21,249 bases of DNA, taken from IMG/VR virus record IMGVR_UViG_3300023109_000172, positions 1-21,249 of that record; one strand, written 5' to 3'. This stretch comes from a virus. This document shows, piece by piece, positions 6,627-14,065 of the stretch. A program made the position numbers and the translations under genes. The notes beneath the pieces were generated by a model, which worked only from the letters and a program-made list of their open reading frames with translations, was not told the DNA's origin and did no database searches. The first letter of the stretch is position 1, and the number at the start of each line of letters is the position of its first letter.

Positions 6627-8216
6627 CTATATTAAGGTAGAGTCAGAAATAAAGATTTTACCATAAAATTCTGGACGAATCATTTTCTTAGCGTAACGAG
6701 TCATCAAACCTTTTCTAGGTGTAAAGGTTTCTGGATCGTATACTAATGGAGTCATCATTAATGGTACATATGGTGCATAAACTGCTCCAGTTTCTAAGAA
6801 TTGAGATCCTCTAAATCCTAACAACAAAATGTTCTCAGTCATATAAGGGTTCTTGTATACTTTGAATCTGTTAGCCAAAGATCCTACTCTTTGTACTCCC
6901 ATATTGAATTCAGCCTGATCTCCGTCTGTAGCAGCAGCATATCCAGGAATAGATTCCAAGATTGTAGCAACTGTAGGTGAAGTCACGATGAAATTAGCAC
7001 CACCTCTTAATGTCTTCTGGTGGATTTTGTTAGATACTTTTTGGATTTTAGTTCCTAAAGTTTGGAACCATTGTCCTTGTGTATTGTAGAAATCAGAAGT
7101 TGAAGTAGTCCAAGATGTACCATTCCATACTTTGTTGTTCTCAGCAGACCATCTTTCAGTAGTTCTAGCATCAGAGATCAACATATCTAAAATCTCAAGA
7201 TCAATTTCCATTGAAATATACTCGCTCAATAGTGAAGTCAATTCTGCTTCAGCATCGATTGAGTGGTAAGCGTTAAGATCTTGAGCAAATTCTGGTGTCC
7301 ATTGTGCCTTTAACTTACGTGTTTTGGCAACAATTGCTTCAGAAGCAAGTTTAACGTCAATTTCTGGAATAGAGATTGAAGTATCTACAGCAGCAGTTGA
7401 ATCAGCTTCAAAGTCTCCTCTGTCGTTGTCTACTGGTTGCTTGTGATAAGTGATTTGTACGTTAGCTCCGTTGTCTACCCCGCCAGTAACTGATTGTACT
7501 AATACTAGGTTAGCTCCAGAGATTTTCGTAAATTGAGGATGTAGTGTTGCAGATCCAGATGCAGCAGATAAACCAAATGCACGTATTCCTTGTGCATCAT
7601 ATCCTGAGATAGATGATAGGGCTACTGTTACAGTTTCGTATGAACCTGTAGCGATTGATTGATCATAATCAACGTCAGCAAGAGTTGCAGCAGCTACTGT
7701 TGCAGCAGTTGCAGTTCCTGTAGCTTGGTTGATTGAGTATCCAAATTTTCCTGCTCCATAAAGACCACCAGCAACGTCAGTATCAACTCCCATCTTTGCA
7801 GATGCAGAAGATACATTACCGTATAGGTTTTCTCCGTCATTACGTCCGTTTGTAGCGGTACCGTATTTGAAATCTAGATAAAATACTAGACCTGAAGGTA
7901 GATTCATTGGTTGTACAGATACAAAGTCTTGAGCAACGATTTGAGCGAATACTTTACGTACTAATGGTAAAGCTACTCCAGCCCACTGCTCACCTGCACC
8001 TGCTGTGAAGGATCCTCCTCCAGCGTTTGTGTTGTTTGCTTCAGCTACGATTTGTTTTGCTTGGTTCTCAAGGATCATTGCCATGTTGTTGGCATATCTT
8101 TCATCCTCAATCCCTTCTAACAAACCAGAAGCTTTCCACTTGTCAGCCAAACGACTAGCATCAGCTTGCATGCTTTTGTAGTTGTTTGAACTTTCTAATA
8201 GGTTGTTAATTTCCAT
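6627..8216 (-). CDS. gp23: Major capsid protein, T4 gp23-like
   Basis: A 529-aa protein, close to T4 gp23 (521 aa), expected to have the HK97 fold. The N-terminal ~59 residues form a helical, charged propeptide. VAE59|A60 fits the T4 gp21 cleavage rule (hydrophobic-x-Glu before Ala/Gly), and T4 gp23 loses 65 residues in the same way. The predicted mature protein starts ANNTNAGGGSFTAGAGEQW. It is followed by GVALPLVRKVFAQIVAQDF and QPMNLPSGLVFYLDFKYG, blocks characteristic of gp23. Residues ~140-270 are an Ala/Thr/Ser-rich beta insertion that would sit in the exposed E-loop/insertion region. The C-terminus contains YDPETFTPRKGLMTRYAKKM, another conserved gp23 block. It follows the scaffold gene by 17 nt without a promoter element, so the two are cotranscribed. 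No gp24-like vertex paralogue is present. Confidence 0.95.
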   Translation of the reverse strand: MEINNLLESSNNYKSMQADASRLADKWKASGLLEGIEDERYANNMAMILENQAKQIVAEANNTNAGGGSFTAGAGEQWAGVALPLVRKVFAQIVAQDFVSVQPMNLPSGLVFYLDFKYGTATNGRNDGENLYGNVSSASAKMGVDTDVAGGLYGAGKFGYSINQATGTATAATVAAATLADVDYDQSIATGSYETVTVALSSISGYDAQGIRAFGLSAASGSATLHPQFTKISGANLVLVQSVTGGVDNGANVQITYHKQPVDNDRGDFEADSTAAVDTSISIPEIDVKLASEAIVAKTRKLKAQWTPEFAQDLNAYHSIDAEAELTSLLSEYISMEIDLEILDMLISDARTTERWSAENNKVWNGTSWTTSTSDFYNTQGQWFQTLGTKIQKVSNKIHQKTLRGGANFIVTSPTVATILESIPGYAAATDGDQAEFNMGVQRVGSLANRFKVYKNPYMTENILLLGFRGSQFLETGAVYAPYVPLMMTPLVYDPETFTPRKGLMTRYAKKMIRPEFYGKIFISDSTLI

Positions 8217-8233
8217 GATTAATTTAAAATAAA

Positions 8234-9331
8234 TTATTTAATAATTCCAGCTAATTTTTGCATTCTTAGGACGGTATCTGATACTTCATTAATTACTTCT
8301 GGTTTAGCAGCAGTAGTTCCTGTAGCTTTAGACGCCATTCCTTTGATTTTCGATTCAGAAACATTTTCTTTTTTCGTTACAACGTTTTCAGAAACAGTTT
8401 CAAAAACCAATTTTACTTCTTTTACCGTTTCGGCTTTATCAAATGCAGCGATGATATTTACTTTCTGTGCTTCATTTAGATTATTAGCCTTGAAGATTTT
8501 GTTAACATAAAGAAGTTTAGAATTTAATAGATTAGTTTCGTGTAAGTCTTTCTTAAGTTGCTCGATAGTTTCGAGTGCTTGAGCAAGATCTTCTTCATTT
8601 ACTACTCTATTGATGTTAGTACCTTGTGCTTGAGAATCAGTAGTGTCTTGTACCTCAGTAGACTGAGCTGTAGATACTTCTTCAATCTCTTCTTCACCTT
8701 CGGCTACTGTAGCTTCTAGTTCAGCAAGTAATTCGTCTAAATCAATTTCTTCTTCTTGTACGTCAATTTCATCTTCAACAGGCTCTTCATCAGCTAATGG
8801 TTCTTCTAGTTCAGGTTCATCACCCATACCTTCGATGTCACCAGCATCCATGTCAGCACCCATATCGTCTGCACCGCCGCCCATTTCCTGAGCTATGATG
8901 TCTCTGATCATATCCTTAAACTGATCAACAGATAAGTCTCCTAGATCTTCGTCACCATCTACGGCTTCGTCGTCACCAGCTTCTTCGCCAGCGTCTTCGA
9001 TTTCTTCAGCTTCGTCCTCTGATTCTTCAGAGTCATCCTCAGCTTCTTCTTCTTCAGCTTCAGCAGTTACTGTTTCTAGTCCTGAAAGGTCTTCCTCAAT
9101 TGCTTCGTCTTTTTTGTCGTCTTTAGCTTCTTCAACTTCATCTTCATCGACTTCGTTTACTACTTCTTCTTCAACAGATGAATCTTCCATCTCTTGTAGT
9201 TTAGCAGCTAACATATCTTTCAGATGAGGTGTTAAAGACTCTTCTAAAGCTTCTTTAGCGTTAGCAATAGCGGCTTCTCTTACAGATTTAGCTTCAGCAA
9301 TAGCTTGCTTGAATAAATCCTTGTTTGCCAT
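8234..9331 (-). CDS. gp22: Prohead core scaffold protein, T4 gp22-like (by position and composition)
   Basis: A 365-aa protein directly before gp23, the position of T4 gp22 (269 aa). Residues ~1-50 are an Ala/Lys/Glu-rich helix. Residues ~50-220 are extremely acidic, with long Glu/Asp runs plus a Met/Gly/Asp-rich segment. A coiled-coil stretch follows (AQALETIEQLKKDLHETNLL, ~245-265), then a helical C-terminal third ending in VLRMQKLAGIIK. Several hydrophobic-x-Glu sites fit gp21 cleavage, for example LNE|A in NNLNEAQKV. Scaffold proteins of this type are digested to small acidic peptides inside the maturing head. Sequence identity to gp22 itself is not evident to me, so the name rests on position, acidity, helical content and cleavage sites. 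The start is ATG 9331, with an 89-nt leader from the promoter-like element. Confidence 0.75.
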   Translation of the reverse strand: MANKDLFKQAIAEAKSVREAAIANAKEALEESLTPHLKDMLAAKLQEMEDSSVEEEVVNEVDEDEVEEAKDDKKDEAIEEDLSGLETVTAEAEEEEAEDDSEESEDEAEEIEDAGEEAGDDEAVDGDEDLGDLSVDQFKDMIRDIIAQEMGGGADDMGADMDAGDIEGMGDEPELEEPLADEEPVEDEIDVQEEEIDLDELLAELEATVAEGEEEIEEVSTAQSTEVQDTTDSQAQGTNINRVVNEEDLAQALETIEQLKKDLHETNLLNSKLLYVNKIFKANNLNEAQKVNIIAAFDKAETVKEVKLVFETVSENVVTKKENVSESKIKGMASKATGTTAAKPEVINEVSDTVLRMQKLAGIIK

Positions 9332-9420
9332 TTAAAAAATTTTTTGGGATTTCTACGATTATTAGAATCGCAATAAAAGTTATAATGTGTTCAATACAGT
9401 AACTTGTCCGTATATTCGTA

Positions 9421-9428
9421 TATAAATA
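9421..9428 (-). promoter_or_regulatory. Candidate late-promoter element upstream of gp22-gp23
   Basis: The coding strand reads ATATATATTTATATACG, with an exact TATTTATA. It lies between a strong terminator (9463-9494) and the gp22 ATG, 89 nt before the start, which leaves an unusually long leader. That leader contains a weak hairpin (CGATT/AATCG, 9356-9370) and an A/T-only stretch next to the ATG. Confidence 0.5.
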
Positions 9429-9462
9429 TATATGGAAACAAAAAACACATCAAAATAGATAT

Positions 9463-9494
9463 AAAAAAACAAAAAACCCACCGAGTAGGTGGGC
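9463..9494 (-). terminator. Rho-independent terminator after the 218-aa gene
   Basis: The coding strand shows a perfect 6-bp G/C-rich stem CCCACC/GGTGGG with loop TACTC, followed by TTTTTTGTTTTTTT. It lies 32 nt after the stop of the gene at 9527-10183. It separates the upstream unit from the gp22-gp23 unit. Confidence 0.92.
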
Positions 9495-9526
9495 TTAAGT
9501 CAAATGAGTGTAGCGGTGTTAGATAC

Positions 9527-10183
9527 TTATGAATCTAAAATATCTTTAATTTCGTTTTTAAAAGCTGCTTCTTTAGTAAGCTTTGTTTCTTCTACCCCTT
9601 CTTCATATCCTCTACCTTTTTCTCTAGCTTGTTTTTTTACAGAAGAAAAATCAGTTTGGAAGTTTTTCCAAGCTTTACATAATTTGTTATCTGCATTAGC
9701 ATCACAATAATCCATTGCTGACATTCCGCCTTTTACTGCTGCAAACAATCCAGCTCCATAAGTTGCTAAAATACCTAAAAGTTCTGGTTGATCCATTACC
9801 AATTGAAGAATATCAGTACCTTCATTTACTTCAGTTTCATCAACTGTTTCTCCTTCAGCTGCAACATCAGCTTCGTTTTTCTTTTTACTATGTCCGTGGC
9901 TACTTTCAGTAAGTACATTTAAGTCTCCTACAGGAATATTTTTAACTGTTTTATTACCTTCTTTAAAGAAAACATCATAGTGAGTAACTACATGCTTACC
10001 TTCAGCATTTTCTACTAATGTATGTTCTCCGTCTAGGCAAATTCCGTATCCATAAGTTTCATGGACAACATGGGCTGCACAATCGTGATCGAAACCAGGT
10101 GCAGTTTCATCTATATTTTCTTCTTTTGCTTTCTTACCTTCGGCAATAAAGTTTCTTAAGTTAAAATTTGTATACTTACTCAT
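9527..10183 (-). CDS. Candidate internal head protein with T4-type capsid-targeting N-terminus and SH3/Tudor-like domain (218 aa)
   Basis: The protein begins MSKYTNFNLRNFIAE|G. The FIAE segment resembles the T4 capsid-targeting sequence of IPIII (MKTYQEFIAE|A, from memory), which gp21 removes. Residues ~37-92 then show HVVHETYGYGICLDGEH, THYDVFF and a closing VKNIPVGDLNVL. That spacing (V-x-H-x-x-G-x-G, then strand, then V-x-x-x-x-L) recalls the small Tudor/SH3-like barrel at the C-terminus of UvrD/PcrA helicases and in CarD proteins. Residues ~95-122 are a charged linker. Residues ~125-155 are hydrophobic and Gly/Ala-rich (LGILATYGAGLFAAVKGG), and a charged helical tail follows. It stands alone between a promoter element and a terminator, next to gp22. 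The role is inferred: a processed virion-internal protein. The SH3-like call is by eye only. Confidence 0.75.
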   Translation of the reverse strand: MSKYTNFNLRNFIAEGKKAKEENIDETAPGFDHDCAAHVVHETYGYGICLDGEHTLVENAEGKHVVTHYDVFFKEGNKTVKNIPVGDLNVLTESSHGHSKKKNEADVAAEGETVDETEVNEGTDILQLVMDQPELLGILATYGAGLFAAVKGGMSAMDYCDANADNKLCKAWKNFQTDFSSVKKQAREKGRGYEEGVEETKLTKEAAFKNEIKDILDS

Positions 10184-10207
10184 TTTTAAAATTCTTTTAT
10201 GTTTATA

Positions 10208-10215
10208 TATAAATA
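10208..10215 (-). promoter_or_regulatory. Candidate late-promoter element upstream of the 218-aa gene
   Basis: The coding strand reads AACTAACATATTTATATA, with an exact TATTTATA, in the 45-nt gap between the 205-aa gene and the ATG at 10183 (24 nt before it). The string AACTAACATATTTATA is identical to the copy near 1448. Confidence 0.5.
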
Positions 10216-10228
10216 TGTTAGTTTTTAA

Positions 10229-10846
10229 TTAAACACCTACTACTTTAGGTCCTATAGATTTAACTGCTGCTGCTAGTTCAACTCCTTTTATCCCACCGAG
10301 ACCGCCTTCTATAGCAGCAATAATAGGACTTCCTGAAGTGAGAGCACTATGGGCTGCTCCTATAGCATTAGTTCCTGCTATTGCAATGGCTATGTTAAGA
10401 ACTACTTCGGCAGTTAGTTTTAATTTTTTTACATCAACCTTACCAGATTGTTTGTCTTTCCATACGGCCTTAGCCAATCCAGTCAGCTTTACAAATCTCA
10501 TTACTATCTTAATATACTTCCTATGAAGAGAGTGTCCGTTATTTTCTATCCAGTTTGAAATTTTATTTTCTCCTTCTTCATCTTCCCCACCACCTTTAAA
10601 AAGTTTTCTAAATATTTTTACGACAAACTTTATCAATTGAGCTACATATTCCATTAACTTAGGTGCTGCTAGTATTGTTCCTACTATAATAGAAACAGCA
10701 GCTTCATTGACTAATGGTTTTTCTGATTCATGTACAGCATTGATATCTTCTTTAGTAATTCCTTCAAGTATAAGGTTAAGCTTTCTCTCTTCCTTAACTT
10801 CAGTTATTACTTCTCTAACAAGTTCTTGTAATTGAGATTTTTTCAT
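10229..10846 (-). CDS. Hydrophobic phage protein with candidate capsid-targeting leader (205 aa)
   Basis: An unknown protein overlapping the end of gp21 by one base (TAATG), so made with the protease. Its leader, MKKSQLQELVREVITEV, matches the leaders of the 77-aa and 294-aa proteins (L6, L9, V/I10, E12, E16 shared). Two gp21-type sites follow: ILE28|G29 and VNE48|A49. Beyond residue 49 is a hydrophobic segment (AVSIIVGTILAAP then VAQLIKFVVKIF, ~49-83), then a Gly/Glu linker, a basic helix region, and a second hydrophobic Ala/Gly/Ile-rich segment (~140-170 and again near the C-terminus). These could be membrane-interacting helices or buried core helices; sequence alone does not decide. The location between gp21 and gp22 and the leader suggest a prohead core or injected internal protein. 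Confidence 0.75.
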   Translation of the reverse strand: MKKSQLQELVREVITEVKEERKLNLILEGITKEDINAVHESEKPLVNEAAVSIIVGTILAAPKLMEYVAQLIKFVVKIFRKLFKGGGEDEEGENKISNWIENNGHSLHRKYIKIVMRFVKLTGLAKAVWKDKQSGKVDVKKLKLTAEVVLNIAIAIAGTNAIGAAHSALTSGSPIIAAIEGGLGGIKGVELAAAVKSIGPKVVGV

Positions 10847-11424
10847 TATGCTCTTAGTATATCGTTTATGATGGTATCTAAATTATGGTATTTAGAAACT
10901 TTTATTTTACCTTCCTGTAAAGCTACAGGGTTCATAAAAGCTCCGTGAGTTGATGGATTAGAAACAAAATCCCAGCATACTAGTTCAAAGTCTGGTTGTA
11001 CTTCTAAATTACCTTCGTTAGTCTGTTGAACTGATCCGGTACCTCTAGAACTAATACCGATAGTATGTCCTGCTTTAATAATTTCTTTTACGATATTACC
11101 TGCAGGAGTATTTAATAGTTCTACTTTACCCATAAGGTCGTCTCCCTTCCAGTATAGCTCTTTTACTATATGAGATGCATTTTTTAAAGATACTACAGGA
11201 GATTCAGGATGATCTAATTCTCCAAAGGCGTTACCGTTCTTAACGAATTCATCTGTATATTTTTTAGCTTCTCTTTCTAGAATAGCTTTAGAGTAAACAC
11301 GGCCATTTTGATTTTGTGCTTTAGCTCTTTGCATAACACCTTCTACTTCAAAGACTCCAGGTTTTGTTTTGGACTCCCTAATAGTTGGTCTGAATGGTGT
11401 TATATCTACTAATAATTGTGGCAT
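10846..11424 (-). CDS. gp21: Prohead maturation protease, T4 gp21-like
   Basis: A 192-aa serine protease of the herpesvirus-assemblin/T4 gp21 type (T4 gp21 is 212 aa). GRVYSKAILEREAKKY (residues 41-56) and GNAFGELDHPES (64-75) are the family's signature blocks. H72 is the likely catalytic histidine. GISSRGTGS (123-131) carries the likely nucleophile, S125 or S126, and DFELVCWDFVSNPSTHGAF (145-163) is the conserved C-terminal core block. In T4 it is activated inside the prohead, cleaves scaffold, internal proteins and gp23 after hydrophobic-x-Glu, and then digests itself. The start ATG is 3 nt after the 506-aa gene, and its stop overlaps the next start. It is the presumed processor of the leaders described for the neighbouring genes. 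Confidence 0.93.
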   Translation of the reverse strand: MPQLLVDITPFRPTIRESKTKPGVFEVEGVMQRAKAQNQNGRVYSKAILEREAKKYTDEFVKNGNAFGELDHPESPVVSLKNASHIVKELYWKGDDLMGKVELLNTPAGNIVKEIIKAGHTIGISSRGTGSVQQTNEGNLEVQPDFELVCWDFVSNPSTHGAFMNPVALQEGKIKVSKYHNLDTIINDILRA

Positions 11425-11427
11425 AGT

Positions 11428-12948
11428 TTAAAAATTTGGAGTAAAGATAGTTGATTTAGGTTCCTCTACAACTTCTGTTTCACCTAAAGGTTTTTGGCCA
11501 GAATTGTGAGCGTCAACATCTGCTTGTGTTATTGTTCTAACTTTTGGTAAACTTACCTTACTTAGGAAAGCTCCTTTCTTTATAACTCTACCTAAATCTT
11601 GTTGAAATGCTGCTTCTAAGCTAGGAGCAATAAATCCACCAATCTTTAGACCTTCACCGTTTTCAAACGTACTAGTCTTATCAAAAGTTTTAGCTATCTT
11701 ATCAGACATTTTATCGTAAAAAGATTCTATCTCTGTTACAATATTTTCTAATTCGTTTACTACTGATTTTACTCCGGCAAAGCTTTCGTATCCTTCAGCC
11801 CAATCTGCTAACTTTACTGTAGCAGCTTCGTTTAGTAAGCTCTTTTTAATAATAGACTTTATAGCTTCTTTTAACTGCTTTTCTTTTTCTGCTTGTTTTT
11901 CTTTAGCTTTATCGTAAGTAGATTTTTTACCCGCTAATCTATCTTGAGTATGAGCTTTTTGCATTCTTTTCATTGCATAGCTCTCATCCTTACCCATAGC
12001 TTTTTTAATAGCTTTATCTTTAGCATGCATATAATCATCTCCATCGATGTCTCCATCTCCGTCATGATCAGTTCCTTTCTTTTCACCCATATCAGAAGGA
12101 CCTTCATAGTTTACAGAGATATACTCTCTAAACTCGTCTTCGATATCTGCTCCATCTAGAAGATCTTCTCCATGTGTTCTAATGAAATCTTTTAACACAC
12201 CTGCTGTAATATCTGGATAATTAGTTCTTAATGCTCCTACTACTTTTCCTAATAATGCTTTTTTAGCATCTTCAGACATTGGTGGGTTAGGGTCAACTAC
12301 TTCCTCGTCTTGATGTGGATAATCATGATCGTAAGAATCTAAGTCATTCTTAGCATCTTCTTCTTCATCTTCTCTCATAGGAGAACCAGCATGCTTATTT
12401 GCTAACTCTTCTGGTGATAACTCTTCATCATCTCCATCTTGATTACCTTCAATTTCTTCTCTTAAGGTAGCTTTTTTAAGTCCGTTAAAAGTATCTACTG
12501 TAGTTGCTCCTCTTTTTACTTCTACTTCCTTATCGTGTTTGTCTACTTTATTAGATTCACCTGACATAAGGTCTAAATAGTGAGTGGCATTTTTTTCTAA
12601 GTTATCTTTTGCTTTACTTTCAGCTTGCTTGTAGTCTTCTGGTTTAATGGTCTGTCTAGCAATATCAATACCCATTGACTGTAATTCAATCCTAATACCT
12701 CTTTCTAATGCATCAAGTGAGTAGGTAAGTGCAGGTCTATCGTCGTATACTTTTACTCCAGAGAAAGCAGGTTTTGGTGCTTCAAACAACATACCTCTGT
12801 TTTTAAGAATTTGAACTGTGCTGTCAAACCCGTCGTATTGAGAGACGTACATTGGGTACGATTGTTTCATTTGTCGTACAAATTCTCTCTTAGCCATATT
12901 ACCTTCGTTTACGGCTCTGTATTTTTCTGTTACTGTTCTTGCGTTCAT
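11428..12948 (-). CDS. Prohead-region protein with EF-hand-like calcium-binding loop (506 aa)
   Basis: An unknown, highly charged, mostly helical protein just before gp21. I chose ATG 12948, which gives a TAATATG junction with the upstream gene; a longer TTG start at 12963 would overlap that gene. Features in order: AVNE15|G16, a possible gp21 site; residues ~20-115, mixed globular; ~150-230, acidic linker; ~230-285, helices; residues 294-305, DHDGDGDIDGDD, a complete EF-hand loop pattern (D1, D3, D5, G6, I8, D12); then a Lys/Ala-rich coiled-coil; LLNE|A, a second cleavage-type site near base 11825; and a C-terminal ~130-residue domain. The position matches T4 gp67/gp68 prohead core genes, but no similarity to them was recognised. 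A calcium-binding core or internal protein is the best inference. Confidence 0.8.
   Translation of the reverse strand: MNARTVTEKYRAVNEGNMAKREFVRQMKQSYPMYVSQYDGFDSTVQILKNRGMLFEAPKPAFSGVKVYDDRPALTYSLDALERGIRIELQSMGIDIARQTIKPEDYKQAESKAKDNLEKNATHYLDLMSGESNKVDKHDKEVEVKRGATTVDTFNGLKKATLREEIEGNQDGDDEELSPEELANKHAGSPMREDEEEDAKNDLDSYDHDYPHQDEEVVDPNPPMSEDAKKALLGKVVGALRTNYPDITAGVLKDFIRTHGEDLLDGADIEDEFREYISVNYEGPSDMGEKKGTDHDGDGDIDGDDYMHAKDKAIKKAMGKDESYAMKRMQKAHTQDRLAGKKSTYDKAKEKQAEKEKQLKEAIKSIIKKSLLNEAATVKLADWAEGYESFAGVKSVVNELENIVTEIESFYDKMSDKIAKTFDKTSTFENGEGLKIGGFIAPSLEAAFQQDLGRVIKKGAFLSKVSLPKVRTITQADVDAHNSGQKPLGETEVVEEPKSTIFTPNF
12034..12069 (-). other. EF-hand-type loop inside the 506-aa protein
   Basis: The twelve codons encode DHDGDGDIDGDD. 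Liganding positions 1, 3, 5, 9 and 12 are all Asp, position 6 is Gly and position 8 is Ile, as in canonical EF-hand and dockerin loops. The flanking exiting helix is plausible (YMHAKDKAIKKAMG). Only one loop was found. Confidence 0.75.
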
Positions 12949-12949
12949 A

Positions 12950-13183
12950 TTATAAGTAATCAAATCCTTTAGTATGTGATGGTCGTTTTGGACGACTAAC
13001 TTTTTTGAAACCTAATTTAGTTAGTGTTTTTTTAGCTCTATTACCTTTACCAAAAGCATGCGGTGTTGCATATTGTGCTCCTGAACCTGGTGTGAATGAA
13101 GCTCCGCCTACATTGGTGGTATTTGCCTCATCTAATTCCTGCATTACTTCTTTCACTAATTGAACTAACTCTAGTTTTGTCAT
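12950..13183 (-). CDS. Small capsid-targeted protein whose predicted mature N-terminus copies that of gp23 (77 aa)
   Basis: The leader MTKLELVQLVKEVMQELDE19|A20 matches the leaders of the 205-aa and 294-aa proteins and ends in a gp21-type site (LDE|A). After the site the protein reads ANTTNVGGASFTPGSGAQYA. The predicted mature gp23 reads ANNTNAGGGSFTAGAGEQWA: 13 of these 20 residues are identical, 14 of 21 with the preceding Glu. The remainder (about residues 40-77) is strongly basic (KGNRAKKTLTKLGFKKV then SRPKRPSHTKGFDYL). It overlaps the 285-aa gene in an ATGA junction and is followed by the 506-aa gene after 1 nt. I infer a small basic internal or capsid-lattice-associated protein; the basic tail could bind packaged DNA. 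Such short genes are easily missed or called hypothetical. Confidence 0.8.
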   Translation of the reverse strand: MTKLELVQLVKEVMQELDEANTTNVGGASFTPGSGAQYATPHAFGKGNRAKKTLTKLGFKKVSRPKRPSHTKGFDYL

Positions 13184-14037
13184 GTAATAGACTTTAGTTC
13201 ATTTACTAAATCATAGTACTGCATTAAATTGACTAGATGGTTATCGTTAATTTTTTCCTTATTAGTTAAAGGATTAATATTTTTAGCAACCTCTTCTAGT
13301 TTTATCTTTACTACTTCATCTTTTACTTTTACTGAAAGTTTTCTGATTGCTGAAGCAACTTTGTTAAGTTCTTCATTTACTAATGAACGTAAACGAGATT
13401 GTGAATTTACTGATGTAATAAATTCCTTTAAAATAGTTTTCTGTTCTGGTAAAAGATTTTTGTATTTTGAATTAAATTTCTCCAATAGTATCTTAAACGT
13501 CAAAAGTTTTAAATCCTTATCGTATTTAGAATATTCTTCAATTAACGTGTCCTTAACGTCCTCTCTGTTTTGTGATTCAGAAGTAAGGTGTTCTAATAGT
13601 GTAGTTTTATTATCTATTAATACCTGAGGGTCTACTAAGTTGGTGTTGTTTTGTGCTTCGAGTAAACAAAATAGTGCAGCCAAAGGTTTGTAGTCTCTAA
13701 CCTGCATACCGAAAAATTCATTCACATCATAACTTTCTTTTATTTCAGATATGAGTTCATATTTTTCAGCTCTTAATTTTTTTTGGTTAAACTTTCTTGA
13801 TACTTCAGTAATAGTTGAAAGTATTGCCTCTGCTTTATTTTGAGAAGTACTTTTATTCTTTACTATAAATTCGTATAGTTTATACTCTTTTGATAGTAAA
13901 GTATTTTTAGCGTAGTATTTTTTAAGTATCGATACCGATTTAGAATCTGAATTGTTTAGAGTATCAACAGCTATCTGCTTAACTAACAGTTCAAAAATTA
14001 AACCAGTATTACGAAATTTGGAGTGTTTTATCTTCAT
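13180..14037 (-). CDS. Unknown helical protein between portal and prohead core genes (285 aa)
   Basis: The protein starts MKIKHSKFRNTGLIFELLVK. It appears almost wholly alpha-helical, rich in Lys, Glu, Leu and Ser, with no signal peptide, membrane segment or catalytic motif. Helical segments include the region around NEFFGMQVRDYKPLAALFCL (~105-124) and a Lys/Val-rich one near residues 225-250. No hydrophobic-x-Glu|Ala/Gly site appears near the N-terminus, unlike its neighbours. It is the first gene of a unit that ends with gp21 and the 205-aa gene. It has a TATTTATA element 16 nt before its ATG and overlaps the next gene by 4 bases (ATGA). Its place just after gp20 matches T4 gp67/gp68, suggesting an assembly or core role, but no homology was recognised. 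Confidence 0.75.
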   Translation of the reverse strand: MKIKHSKFRNTGLIFELLVKQIAVDTLNNSDSKSVSILKKYYAKNTLLSKEYKLYEFIVKNKSTSQNKAEAILSTITEVSRKFNQKKLRAEKYELISEIKESYDVNEFFGMQVRDYKPLAALFCLLEAQNNTNLVDPQVLIDNKTTLLEHLTSESQNREDVKDTLIEEYSKYDKDLKLLTFKILLEKFNSKYKNLLPEQKTILKEFITSVNSQSRLRSLVNEELNKVASAIRKLSVKVKDEVVKIKLEEVAKNINPLTNKEKINDNHLVNLMQYYDLVNELKSIT

Positions 14038-14053
14038 TATACACGTTTACTAT

Positions 14054-14061
14054 TATAAATA
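14054..14061 (-). promoter_or_regulatory. Candidate late-promoter element upstream of the 285-aa to 205-aa unit
   Basis: The coding strand reads AACTAACACATATTTATAAT, with an exact TATTTATA, in the 28-nt gap after the gp20 stop and 16 nt before the ATG at 14037. The AACTA prefix overlaps the gp20 stop codon. Confidence 0.5.
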
Positions 14062-14065
14062 TGTG

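Larger units (their letters stand above)
9332..9526 (-). other. 195-nt intergenic region: terminator, promoter element and leader before gp22
   Basis: The longest gene-free stretch in the window. In coding direction it holds an intrinsic terminator hairpin with T-runs, a very A/T-rich spacer, a TATTTATA element and an 89-nt leader of the gp22-gp23 transcript. No open reading frame with a credible start was seen on either strand inside it. Confidence 0.7.

Noticed and set aside
8650-9180. Glu/Asp codon-rich stretch considered as a simple-sequence DNA repeat
   Set aside because: It is the acidic domain of the scaffold protein; codons vary and no exact tandem repeat was seen.
12949-12963. TTG start at 12963 for the 506-aa protein
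   Set aside because: ATG 12948 gives the TAATATG junction used elsewhere in this window and avoids a 14-base overlap.
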